From: Capniomyces stellatus
Taxonomy: Eukaryota > Kickxellomycota > Harpellomycetes > Harpellales > Legeriomycetaceae
Direction of reading: 5' to 3'
Assembly (NCBI GenBank): GCA_001661515.1
Contig: LUVW01000001.1
Location: 1,134,052-1,198,051, forward strand
DNA: 64,000 nt
The position numbers and the translations under genes were made by a program. Shown here one piece after another: positions 54,674-64,000 of the stretch. A model generated the notes under the pieces. That model saw nothing but the letters and a program-made list of their open reading frames with translations, did not search any database and was not told where the DNA came from. The first letter of the stretch is position 1. Every line of letters begins with the position of its first letter.

Positions 54674-55978
54674 ATGGTCTTAAATCCTAGAATTGGCAAA
54701 CCAGATTTACACGATTTTGGATTTGAGAATAAAATCGGAAAAGTATACTCAAACAACAAAACACAGACGATCACAAGTACACTTATAACGGGAGCGAGTA
54801 ATAAGTTGGAATTCATAGCAGTTAAGGGCGTTGTCTTTTCAAAAGAGGCAGGAGACTGTAACACCACCCGAGGGCACAGTGTTAACTTGGATAGCGAACA
54901 AAGCAGTCGACACAAGATTAAGGGATTAACTAAAAAAAGGACCGAGACAGGAAAAACAGAGAGAAATATGAACTTTTTAAAACCAAAAGCCAAAACATCA
55001 AAGACTTTGCAGTCCAAGTACTCAATGTCAAATTTAGACGAGCAAATAAACTATATAAAGAACGTTGACAACATACTAGCAAGCGAAACCTCAGCATTAC
55101 TAGAGTCGCCCATATGTTTATCACACTTTTTCATATCATTGATAAATGACTATAGCCCCGAGTCTTTGCTTTTTTTTCTTGAGGTTAAAAGCTTTAATTC
55201 AAAAAGGGGCGCGTCAAGTGATGCAATTAAGAAGCATGCACGGTTTATTTGGAACACATTTATTGGACGAAATGCGGCCTTAGAAATCAACATCAGCTCT
55301 ACTATGAGATCAAGAATTTTTGAAGAACTAAGCAAGGACGTAATGTCACCAAGCATATTCCTAAAACCACAGTCTCATGTGTACAGATTACTCGAGTCTT
55401 CGCTGATAAACTTTTTGCAGAAACCCCAGTACCAACGAATGATAGAAAATATTATAGACCTGAACAAGTCGCCAGGAAAACAAGAGCAAATACAGCTTAC
55501 AATAACAGCACAAATCACTTCGGCTCTGTGGAAGTCATATGGCGTGTGTATTTTATCCTCAGAGGCCAGGAAGTCTAGTGTTGACGACCTCAGAAATAAT
55601 GAACAAGCACTGACCTCTTCTGACCTGCGCACGTCTCTTGAAGCTTGGGCGCAGCGCTTTGTTTACACCAACTTACAAACCCAACTTCCAACACACGAGT
55701 CAGCATGCACTACTCTTGGATTCTCAATGATTGAGCCCAGAAAGCAATCTCAGTATCAATACAACGCACATAACAAAGGCAGTGCCCTTTTCTACAGCGC
55801 ATCCACCTTTGCAACAACAGAAACACTCACTAGCACAAACGATCGTCACAATATTAATAATAACATTTCAGATTCCATCGACGATACCTCTATAGATACC
55901 AAGTCGTTAATTAACAGTAAAAAGCATCCACTACACTTTGGCTCTAGGTGGCTGTCGAAACTAGGAAGAAGGACTTGA
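54674..55978 (+). CDS. RGS-domain protein (regulator of G-protein signalling)
   Basis: A single exon of 434 residues. Residues about 140-256 fit an RGS domain, the helical domain that speeds GTP hydrolysis by G-alpha subunits. It has LSHFFISLINDYSPESLLFF with LEVKSF, then HARFIWNTFIGRNAALEINI, and later FLKPQSHVYRLLESSLINFL. The key order (LLFFLEV, a long helix, EINI, then F-x2-P-Q-x2-V-Y-x-L-L-E) is that of the family. Between the LEVKSF helix and the helix after it the insert is short. The first 135 residues are basic and unstructured, and there is no DEP domain or transmembrane segment, unlike yeast Sst2 or the RGS GPCRs. The last 180 residues are Ser/Thr/Asn-rich. The G-alpha partner is not identifiable. 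The domain call is based on pattern rather than alignment, but the match is good. Confidence 0.8.
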   Translation: MVLNPRIGKPDLHDFGFENKIGKVYSNNKTQTITSTLITGASNKLEFIAVKGVVFSKEAGDCNTTRGHSVNLDSEQSSRHKIKGLTKKRTETGKTERNMNFLKPKAKTSKTLQSKYSMSNLDEQINYIKNVDNILASETSALLESPICLSHFFISLINDYSPESLLFFLEVKSFNSKRGASSDAIKKHARFIWNTFIGRNAALEINISSTMRSRIFEELSKDVMSPSIFLKPQSHVYRLLESSLINFLQKPQYQRMIENIIDLNKSPGKQEQIQLTITAQITSALWKSYGVCILSSEARKSSVDDLRNNEQALTSSDLRTSLEAWAQRFVYTNLQTQLPTHESACTTLGFSMIEPRKQSQYQYNAHNKGSALFYSASTFATTETLTSTNDRHNINNNISDSIDDTSIDTKSLINSKKHPLHFGSRWLSKLGRRT

Positions 55979-57624
55979 CCACTTATATAACCCCCTCCCC
56001 TTTCCCCCCTCTCCCCTCCCCTTATACTATTCCTACTGTTACTGTTACTTCTATTCTATTAATGCTTTCTTTTCGATTTGTTAATATAATGTATAGATAC
56101 TTTTTTTTAATTTTCTTAGCTTTCATTCCATTTTTTTTTAATCATTGTTTTTTTTACCAAGAGCTTAGCTTTGCTTTTCAGCTTTTTAGACACATCCCAC
56201 CTCCTCCTCTCTCCATTTATCAGTCTATATTTTCATTAACTCAATAAAAGTCTTGCATCCTGACACTTGTTTTTATTCTCAATGTAGTACTCTGGCATAT
56301 CTTTTAATTGCACTGTAATTCAGGTATATTCTTCCGCCACACACACGTCACTTGTTATTTTCTAAAGTGGAGTCTAGTGTTTAAGCTTATATCATGCTGT
56401 ATATAGGTATAAACACCACATATGGTGTGTCATCATTTGCTGGAAACACGCGCCACGTAAGCCTATTTAGCTGTCCTCTTTAAAAGCCCTCAGGTTTAAT
56501 AATACTTTGGTAAAACCAACTTACAAATACGCAAAAAGGAAATACAAGGCAAAGTGTTTATCATTACAAATTCCTCTTTTTTGCTGTTCTCATTAATTGT
56601 TTTTATTTTATTTTACTCTGTATGTCAAATTATTTTGGTGGTTTGATCCGTCACAATTGTTTTCTAGCTAGTTGCAAGGGCAATAATGGCTAAATTACAC
56701 CATTACTTTATATTTATTTTTCCGTTGAGATACACACCATTGCTTTTAGCGACCAAAGGTAATAGTAGTGTCTAATAATAATCTAAAAAAAAGAATCGGG
56801 CCTATTGCTGCAAGTTGTTTCATTAACCCGGCGAATTCTAATTTATTAAAAAAAACCAAAAAGTAATCCAATAAAAAAAAACATTTGAGCGCTTTAAACA
56901 GTAATAATGCAATTATACCCTAATAGTACAGTTTTGGTCATGTGGTTTTGTGGTGTTTTGAGCTTGCTTGTAAGTTTGCCTTATTTGCTTTTATTCCTTG
57001 CCACATTTTTTATTGAATTCAGCTGCATTCGTCTCAGTTTTACAAGCAACGATTGATATTCTAACTTAAAACTCACACTTGGATTGCACATCATAATTTT
57101 ACATAGGAGAGGCGGTCGTTATTACTAAGCTATTTGGACCAATACTAGAGTATCGATGAATCCCAAACGTTTGATACCTTTCAACTAACCATACACATAT
57201 CGCTAGACGGAGCTAAGGCGTGGAGATAAAACAAAAAACAAAGTCATGATGCTTGAAGTTTCAAGACAAAGATGATATAGATGTACTTATGTTTATTTCA
57301 ATATAAGAATGCCTGAACCAACAAGCAAATATAAGGAGTCCAGTATATACCATGCTATATATATACATATACAAGCCTTAAAAATAATTTGACTCATAGA
57401 CAAAGCCCTTAAATATTTGGTTTATTGATTGTAATTAAATAACGGCGTGTTAGTATAAAGTGTACTTGTGAAATAGATATATAGAAGTCTAAACTGAGCT
57501 AGAAAACGACTTTTCTGATGTCTCTTTATGTGATTGTGAACTAGTTTGATGGTAGTAATACAAGTACAAGTACAAATACAAATATTAGTAAAAGCATAGC
57601 ATAGTCACAAGGAAGTGATGAAGG
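55979..57624. other. Intergenic region, no gene seen
   Basis: About 1.6 kb of convergent 3' space between the RGS gene (+) and mS23 gene (-). It begins with C/T-rich sequence (55985-56060) and AATAAA at about 56242. The frame at 55948-56247 is a T/C-rich shadow in this 3' region. Confidence 0.55.
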
Positions 57625-57733
57625 TCATATATCACAATAGTGTAAGTACATGCATGGTGTATGCTGTATAAAAGGTAAAACACAAGCAAAAGTAAAAGTA
57701 AAGCATATGTAGAAGCAAAGCAGTAATATACAC

Positions 57734-58635
57734 TTACAGTCCATTTCTAATAGTAATGATCCTATCGCTAACCAAAAGCTGGGTCCATTCAAAGTCCTTG
57801 GCCTTTTTGGAATGTATTTGATGGAATTGGTTGTATCCATGTTGGTTTGCCTCTTGCATTGCGATTTTGGTTTCCAGCTCCTTGCTAGCTTTGAGTCTAT
57901 AAAATTCTCCCAGCGCAACATCATAAGCCTCATCCTCATTCATACCCTTGTTTATAAGATAAAGTTGGCGACGAATCACACTATTTTGATCGTACATTTA
58001 TAAATATTTACAATTAAAGGATTAGATTTAAGCACACATGCCTACATTTAGCATAAAGCTGGAAAGGCAGATCAGCAAACTGTAATGCTTGTAGGACATA
58101 GAATATCTCGCAAAAGCATCCCTTATTCAACTTTAATAAAACAATATCTTGTAAACTGCAAAACATTTTGTCAAGCAGTATTGATTTTATAAGTGATTGT
58201 TTACCCTTCACCGCTTAGCCCAAAAGAGGAATCTTGTACAGATTCTACTTTTTCGGTAACCTTGCTTTCATTTTGAACTAGAGAGATTGGATTTGACAAT
58301 TCAAATGGATGATCTTTGTAAAACTGAACTCTGAGCTTATCTTCTGGGTAAACTATTTTTGGCGGACGGGTTGACTTTTTTTGAAGTCGGTTTTTTTTGT
58401 GACTAGCTCTGGTGTGGATCTCGTTTTCAGAGCTGATCTTTTCTGATTTTGAGGCTGATTCAAAGCTTAATCGACCTTTTGTGTCAAACTGTGATGGATC
58501 TTTATAAACCGATGGTCCCACAGGATGCTCTTCCATAGCCTTGAACCAAGCAGGTTCTTGTGTTCTCAGTTTGCCCTTAAGTAGACCGCTGTAGATATTA
58601 TACACATGTTTTGCCTTTGGCTGATGTCTGTGCAT
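57734..58635 (-). CDS. RSM25: Mitochondrial small-subunit ribosomal protein mS23 (Rsm25)
   Basis: Two exons on the minus strand (58635-58205 and 57980-57734) encode 225 residues. mS23 is a fungal/animal mitoribosome small-subunit protein. The N-terminal YSGLLKGKLRTQEPAWFKAM matches the family start, where a few residues before PAWY/F mark the domain. The middle holds RPPKIVYPEDKLRVQFYKDH, then PFELSNP, equal in layout to yeast Rsm25's RPPK-EDRLR-FYKQHPWELS. The intron join restores GEGVIRRQLYLINKGM and DEAYDVALGEFYRLK, again matching the yeast protein. The 224-base intron has GTAAAC and a TAG acceptor, phase 2. The insert before RPPK is Ser/Lys-rich. A second intron may cover the stop codon (see findings), which would extend the protein to 57625. 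The gene lies head-to-head with U1-70K, 1.3 kb apart. Confidence 0.88.
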
Positions 58636-59971
58636 TTTCGAAACACTCGCTTTTCAAATTAAATGTAAAGTATAAAGTAAAAAGGTAATTTAATCTTGCA
58701 CTCAATCAAGATACTCGACACTTTAAAAAGTCAAATCAGCAATAAAGGAAATTTTTTGGTTTAACTATTGTTTTTTTTTATTATTGCTATTGTTGATATT
58801 CAGTTATTTTGCACCTTTTGTTGCTCGATTACTATTTGGCAATAAGCTAATGATATGTGATTCGAGTTTTTTTTCTTTTTGGCTATTTTTTTTCCTGCTA
58901 TTAGTTTGAGAAATCAACCTTTGATAACAATCAAAAAAATTGCTTCTGTTTTTACATTTTGATATTGATTTTGGTTAAAAGAGACACAAACCATGGCCGT
59001 TTATCCAATAGGATGCGGTGAAAATAAATATAGAGAAAAGAACGATGTTTTCCAACACCTACTAGTTATAGTTTGGCTGTAGTTACACCAAGGCACCAAG
59101 CATGTTGGATATACTAGAATGTAGCAACTACAAGATTCTATGGGTGATACATATGACAGAACCCAGGGCAATGTAATAAGCAAAAGGAACATCACATATC
59201 GATGCAATGGTTAAGAAGATATTGTTTTTTTGTTTTTTTGGTGCAGCTCCAACTACATATAACGTTTTTTTTTCAGGTAGACATCAAGTGTGCTTGGAAA
59301 GGTTGGTAGATTGGAGTGTTCAGTGTGTGGAAAAGACATGATGTAAAAGAGAAAAAAGAGAAAAGTTTGAGAGAAATCGAGTGTAAGAGAGTTTTGTGCT
59401 TGGTAAATTAAAACAAAAGTAGTATATAGAATTTAATATTGTAAACAGAATTTTTTTTTCCCCATCGATTAATGGCAAGTAATTTTTTTTCTTAAAACTG
59501 AGGTTTTTGTTCGAGTTGATGAATTTGAACTTAGTCGTTAATAGTTAAATCGAGAGAATTTTCTTTGCTCAATAATTTACATGTTGTTAGGCTTTTGGCG
59601 TTTACTTTTGTCTTTTCTTTGAAGTTGTAGGATATACAGCAATTATATTTGGTAAAGGGATAGCAAAGCAGAACAAAGGTATATACTAAAAACTACAAAC
59701 AGAAGAGGGATTCACAATAAAGCTAGGGAGTCAAAAACACGAAAAATAGGCGACAATAATAAACATAAACAAAGCAAGGAAAAGAATACATTGTCAAATA
59801 ACTAGACAAGTAAAGCAAAAAAAAAAGTTTTAAGCACATAGTAGTGTAATTGAGAAGGGCGCCGAGGCAAAAATAAGGGGTCTGTACATACCAGCACAGT
59901 AAGAAGAAGAAAGCAAGGCCATAAGCCTAGTGGAGTTGACTTGAAACACCAAGAAGAGAGAATATAAGAAA
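58636..59971. other. Divergent promoter region of mS23 and U1-70K genes
   Basis: About 1.3 kb of AT-rich DNA holding promoters of two divergent genes. It contains T runs, and a purine-rich patch (AGAGAAAA) near 59340-59400. I see no coding sequence or RNA gene. Confidence 0.55.
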
Positions 59972-62043
59972 ATGACAGCGAAACTGCCACCAGATCTTTT
60001 AAATCTATTTTCACCAAGACCGCCACTTCCCTTTGTTAAACCAACAGATCGCGGGACAGTCGAGCGTAAGGGACCGCAATTGGGGTGCTTGTCAAGCTTG
60101 GTGCATTTGCTGAAGGAGGAAAACCCAGATGATCAGCCTAACACAGAGACACCTATCCAAAAAAAGGAACGCATTGTAAGTTAACTGGTTTCATACTGGT
60201 TTAGATTCAATATGAATATTATTTTGTTTGATTTAGAAGTTAGACCGGGTAAACATCGAACGCAAATAGTTGCTAGATGCGATTGGTTTTGGGAATTTAT
60301 TTGGTCTTAATTCTGCGTTATTCTTTGATAAACAAACCATACAAATTGATTTCAAGATGAAACGGGTTTATGCGTTTATTAACTTTTTTTTTACTGGAGT
60401 AGTTGCGACAGCGTCAGGAAAAAGCTTTGCTAAAAATCCAGAATGGATTAAAAGAATGTAAGTAAAGCCCCACTTTGCCTCAAATACGCAAACATAGCTA
60501 GACTATGTTATTATTATTTTAGATATATATAGTACCAAGGGATCTATATGCCTGATATAATAAAGGAAAGCAAGTTAACAAACAATGTTGCTAAATACTG
60601 ATGTGGACAATAGGGCTGCCGGTTGCTAATCCCAAGGCAACAGAGGATCCATACAAGACATTGATTGTGGCTAGATTGGTAAGAGTAGTTTAATCTACTT
60701 TTTTTATTTATTTATTTTTAAATTGGAGTTTCAGAATTCAAAATTCAAGTATATTCTAGATGGGAGATTTTGCGATATTACAAACTACGAATTTCCATGA
60801 TCTTAATTAGCAACCTTTGCAATTTGTTTCTTTATTTAAATTTTTTTTCAATTTGACTTATTCTCAATGTTATAGAGTTACGAGTCTACAGAGAAGGACA
60901 TTAGACGGGAGTTTGAGCGATATGGGCCGTTAAAATCCGTAAGTAGATGAGCCAATTGTTGTTTGTGCTATTTAATAGAAATACAAAGAGTAGATCGATG
61001 GTTGGAGGATTTGGCTTTTATTGAAGTAAGTATTTATAAATAAAACAAACAGGTCAAAATGGTAAAGAACATGGAGGGAGAATCGCGAGGCTATGCTTTT
61101 ATTGAGTACGAGAATGAAAGAGACATGCGAACAGCATTCCATGAAGCAGATGGAGCAAAGATATCAGGGAGAAGAATAGTGGTAGATGTGGAAAGAGGGC
61201 GGACGGTTAAAGGGTGGAGACCGAGAAGACTGGGTAAGAATAATAATAGGTTTTTATTAAAAAAAACTAGAATGATTGAGAGAGTTGATTTATGGGTATT
61301 ATTATTGTTTTTGTTGTCGTTTTTGTTGTTGTTTATGAGGTAACGATGATACTGGGGGGTGGTTTAAAAATATAAAATAAACACGTGAATGTTTAGGCGG
61401 AGGTCTTGGAGGTACGAGGTTGGGAAAGGCGTCGATTAACCATACATACTCAGGAAGATATGACGCAACACGAGTAGGCGGGGAGCAAGATTTGAAGGCG
61501 GAGAATAGTAGCAATGTGGGGTATAAAAGCCGAGGAGGAGATTATAAGCGAGGACGTGACTGGGACGGAGGAAGCGAGGCTGGTCAAGGGATGGGTCGAT
61601 CAACTAGAAGTCGAAATGATTATGACCAGAGGCCAGGAAGAGACCAGGACAGAGATAGAGACAGATACAAGGGAGGAGATCGAGGAGGAGATCGAGGAAG
61701 AGAAAGAGATAGGGGTAGAGAAGGAGATAGGGGTAGAGAAAGAGAAAGAGAAGGGGATAGGGGTAGAGATAATGGCAGGGATGCTGGTAGAGATGCTGGT
61801 AGAGACAAGGAAAAGGACAAGGTAACCGAAAAGAGTCGCGATAGAGATGACCGAAATAGGGATTCTGAGCGGGATAGAGATCGAGACCGAGGTAGAGAAA
61901 GAGAAAGAGAAAGAGAGAGAGAAAGGGATAGAGATAGAGAAAGAGACAGAGATAGAGACAGAGACAGAAAGAGGGAAAGAAGTGATAAGGACTCTGGGTA
62001 TAGGCCACGTAGTCGGTCAAACCAGAGGGGATCAAGAAGATAA
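59972..62043 (+). CDS. SNRNP70: U1 snRNP 70 kDa protein (U1-70K)
   Basis: Six exons (59972-60175, 60418-60457, 60614-60678, 60876-60938, 61053-61233, 61397-62043) encode 399 residues. U1-70K binds stem-loop I of U1 snRNA and helps select the 5' splice site. The N-terminus [20 protein letters not shown] matches the family block that contacts the core snRNP. The RRM has RNP2 TLIVARLSY and RNP1 RGYAFIEY. After it comes [20 protein letters not shown], a stretch nearly unique to U1-70K, then [11 protein letters not shown]. Junction phases are 0, 1, 0, 0, 1. The 1-base join of exons 2 and 3 creates a Trp before [16 protein letters not shown], as expected from the ELKMWDP segment of other U1-70K proteins. 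The C-terminal 140 residues are RD/RE-rich. A 12-base microexon at 60237-60248 may also be included (see findings). Confidence 0.9.
61638..61980 (+). repeat. Purine repeat encoding the RD/RE tail of U1-70K
   Basis: Units such as GGTAGAGAAAGAGATAGG encode alternating Arg-Asp, Arg-Glu and Gly residues. It is a family-typical tail, but the DNA is nearly pure purine and closely resembles the repeat at 16486-16590. Confidence 0.85.
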
Positions 62044-62542
62044 TCAGCACCAAGAACAGCATCAATGAATGGGATGTATTGTTTTTTTTTATTTGCACTT
62101 TAAGTTTACTTTTTTTCACTTTTCTTACTACTTTTCTTACTACTTTTATCCAATTATCTAATCATTTATTTATTTTTTATACTTATTAGTCAAGTAAAGT
62201 CAGATGTTTTGGCGTTTAAAATACTGTGGGAGTAAGTGGCACAATAAATACGTCGTTAATTCAAGAAAAAGTGATTGTGAGGTTGTTTGTTTGAGGGGTT
62301 ATGTTATATTTCTAGTTTTTATTCATTAAATCTATCAGGCTACACGTAGCCAAGTAAAAGTAGTATAAAGACATTATAATTACAAAATAAAACTAGATAT
62401 ATAAAACGATGGTTGGGTAATTCGAGTGAACAAAAGCAATGTAAACACGAAATAACGCAAACCAAAAAGAAAGAAAAAAAGAAAGAGAAAGAAAAAAAAA
62501 AAAAAAGGAGGCATGCCGTGTATATATGGATAAATTGCGTAT
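62044..62542. other. Convergent 3' region between U1-70K and poly(A) polymerase genes
   Basis: AT-rich convergent space with an A-rich purine run at 62463-62509 on the plus strand and T-rich sequence just after the U1-70K stop. No coding frame is seen. Confidence 0.6.
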
Positions 62543-64000
62543 TTACTTTTGGTTGTTGGCACTAATGACACTTAGTTTTATTCCGCCTGATGGAGTAGCA
62601 GGAGAGATTACGTTTAGCCTGGATCTTTGACCGAGCATTGACCTGGCAGAATGTTGTTGGTTTGCAGTAGAAATAGAATTGTTGTTACCGTTGTTTAGTG
62701 GTTTTGTTGTTGGCTGATGTTGGTGAATTTTGGGTATGTTAGTAGTAGGAGAGTTTGGAGTTTTGGGTTTATTGTTTGGTTGTATTTTGGAGGTGGGAGA
62801 GTGTGTAGGATTGTATATTATGCCAGACTCTGTTACAGCCTTGTAGCTGGTGTCGACACGAGGCCCGGCATTGGGGCCGGTAACGGTGGTGGGGGTTCCG
62901 TTTTGAGATGGTTGAACAGAGACTCTTGATTTCTTGCCAACGATTGTGGTGGGACTGGAGGCACCAAGAGGGGGATTATGGTCGGTGGACTTGGGGCGGT
63001 TAGCAGCAATATTTTTTACGCTTCTAACAGACTTTCCATTGCGAAGAACAGAAGAGGCGTCATCATCGTCATTATCGTTTTGGTCACTGTTGCTTATTAT
63101 TCGTTTCTGAGTCTTTGTGGCAACAATAGGTCTTTCCTTTCCTTTAAAGACATAAATAGGCAATTCGACGTTCTTGAAAAACCTGATGTTGATGCTCATA
63201 GTTTCTGGGTTCCACAGCTCGACTTGCTTGATCATTGATAGGAACTCTTGAGAGGGCCAGGACAGATCTACTTTTCTGTTGCCAACAAAGTCGGAGGGCT
63301 TCTTGGCTATCAGCAGACCAATGAAAAATGAGCTTGTAAATATCAGCGTGCGGTTCTTGGCAGGGCCGTCGTTAGCAGGGTCGGCTGTGGAGGTTTCAGA
63401 GTCGGGATGGCTGAGGCCTTCGGGGTTGGCGGTTTCAGGCAGGAGTGGCGGAACGTAGATGCTTTGTTCAGACATTTTCTCGGGGGGGAACAGGCCATGG
63501 CGAATCTGAGTACAGTTATGTTCACCTTTACACAAATAAGACTGCTCAAAACTTCCAACATAGGAGTGTGCAAGTACAATATGGTCAACATTCTCGAGTT
63601 TCATGACCAGAAACCTGAGCTTTGACTCGAGCAGCCCATGGAGTTTCAGCTGAGAGTCAGGCGAGTCGCTTGAAACGACAACCTGCAAGTAGTGTTTGTA
63701 GCGGTAGAAAAAGTCGTGCTCGCTAAACAGTTCCTCCCACTCGGCCTGGTTGTTCGCCATTCTGTCCAGAATCTCAGCACCGCGTTTAAACTCGGCGGTC
63801 ATTATTGTCAGTGTTGACTGCGACACATTGTGCGTTGCACACATCGACGGATACGCTGGTGTGATGATTGGCATTCGGTGCGATCGGTCCTGAATGTACA
63901 GCTTTGGGTTCCACACTTTTGCCCTCAGTGGCCCATCCTCTATCTGCTTCAGTAGCACCGGCTGTGGCCAATTCCACTGGTACATAATCCTAAAGAACCG
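62543..64000 (-). CDS. PAP1: Poly(A) polymerase, C-terminal part (runs off the right edge)
   Basis: The open frame enters at 64000 and ends at 62543, so 485 residues of the C-terminal part are visible. The catalytic nucleotidyltransferase domain with its Asp triad lies outside the window. The visible part begins RFFRIMYQWNWPQPVLLKQI and continues EDGPL, then MPIITPAYPSMCATHNVS, a signature of the Pap1 central domain. The RNA-binding domain follows with FFYRYKHYLQVVVSS and KLRFLVMKLENVDHIVLAHS, and later FFIGLL. The tail (residues about 290-485 of the visible part) is rich in Pro, Thr, Asn and Gln, with Lys-Arg patches (KTQKRIIS, GKKSRVSV) like those that bind import factors. Pap1 adds poly(A) to mRNA 3' ends in the nucleus. 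No intron is visible. It is convergent with U1-70K, 500 bases apart. Confidence 0.93.
   Translation of the reverse strand, partial: RFFRIMYQWNWPQPVLLKQIEDGPLRAKVWNPKLYIQDRSHRMPIITPAYPSMCATHNVSQSTLTIMTAEFKRGAEILDRMANNQAEWEELFSEHDFFYRYKHYLQVVVSSDSPDSQLKLHGLLESKLRFLVMKLENVDHIVLAHSYVGSFEQSYLCKGEHNCTQIRHGLFPPEKMSEQSIYVPPLLPETANPEGLSHPDSETSTADPANDGPAKNRTLIFTSSFFIGLLIAKKPSDFVGNRKVDLSWPSQEFLSMIKQVELWNPETMSINIRFFKNVELPIYVFKGKERPIVATKTQKRIISNSDQNDNDDDDASSVLRNGKSVRSVKNIAANRPKSTDHNPPLGASSPTTIVGKKSRVSVQPSQNGTPTTVTGPNAGPRVDTSYKAVTESGIIYNPTHSPTSKIQPNNKPKTPNSPTTNIPKIHQHQPTTKPLNNGNNNSISTANQQHSARSMLGQRSRLNVISPATPSGGIKLSVISANNQK

Noticed and set aside
60270..60461. 63-codon frame inside U1-70K
   Set aside because: It reads through the intron and exon 2 in a different frame from the one that restores the U1-70K linker.
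60601..60612. An Met-Trp just upstream of U1-70K exon 3, resembling the KMW of other U1-70K proteins
   Set aside because: No AG acceptor lies between the in-frame stop upstream and this site; the Trp is instead made by the 1-base exon 2/3 join.
1..64000. CRISPR arrays, bacterial operons, phage or transposase genes
   Set aside because: No regularly spaced repeats, ribosome-binding-site-led gene strings or transposase/reverse transcriptase frames were seen; gene structure is eukaryotic throughout.

Overview
This is a stretch of an AT-rich eukaryotic chromosome, almost certainly from a fungus. Three things point that way: short GT-AG introns of about 60-240 bases, often with a CTRAY-like branch site; a Zn2Cys6 binuclear-cluster transcription factor; and fungal-type versions of CBP4, Nsa1, Cfd1, mS23/Rsm25 and Hmt2-like sulfide:quinone oxidoreductase. 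The homopolymer-rich intergenic DNA, long low-complexity protein tracts and a TypA/BipA-like GTPase suggest an early-diverging lineage (for example an AT-rich member of the Zoopagomycota/Kickxellomycotina). That lineage call is inference, not something the sequence proves.

I support 15 protein genes and one tRNA gene. Left part (1-7 kb): an NF-YC/HAP5 subunit gene (+), a WDR74/Nsa1 ribosome-biogenesis gene (-) and a small CBP4-like gene (+). From 7 to 16.6 kb lies one very large gene for an ATRX-like SNF2 ATPase of about 3,146 residues, with a SAM-like N-terminus and long repeat-encoded tracts. A gene-poor stretch of 5.4 kb follows, then a 1,659-residue zinc-cluster regulator with an AT-hook-like motif (22.1-27.0 kb). 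From 28.5 to 38 kb come an FAD-dependent oxidoreductase (+), a TypA/BipA-like GTPase (-) and a long PPR-like protein (+); the last two diverge from about 1 kb of shared upstream DNA. A small orphan gene (-) lies at 39 kb. After a 4.7 kb gap come the six-exon Cfd1/NUBP2 gene (+), an assembly gap inside poly-C, a tRNA-Ser(GCU) gene (-) and sulfide:quinone oxidoreductase (-). A 6.4 kb gene-poor stretch leads to an RGS-domain gene (+). The right end holds the mitoribosomal protein mS23 gene (-), the multi-exon U1-70K gene (+), and the C-terminal part of poly(A) polymerase (-), which runs off the right edge.

Functionally the window mixes mitochondrial genes (CBP4, probably TypA, the PPR-like protein, SQOR, mS23), RNA-processing genes (U1-70K, Pap1), chromatin and transcription genes (NF-YC, the ATRX-like protein, the zinc-cluster factor), ribosome assembly (Nsa1), cytosolic Fe-S assembly (Cfd1) and signalling (RGS). 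Neighbouring genes are independent units rather than an operon or a metabolic cluster. Exon joins below were chosen by me from splice signals, reading phase and family similarity; no transcript data were available. I found no clear evidence of a new defence, mobile or biosynthetic system. The points most worth a second look are the architecture and hexanucleotide repeats of the ATRX-like gene, a possible 12-base microexon in U1-70K, a possible intron spanning the mS23 stop codon, and a repeated LTR-junction-like motif near the tRNA gene.
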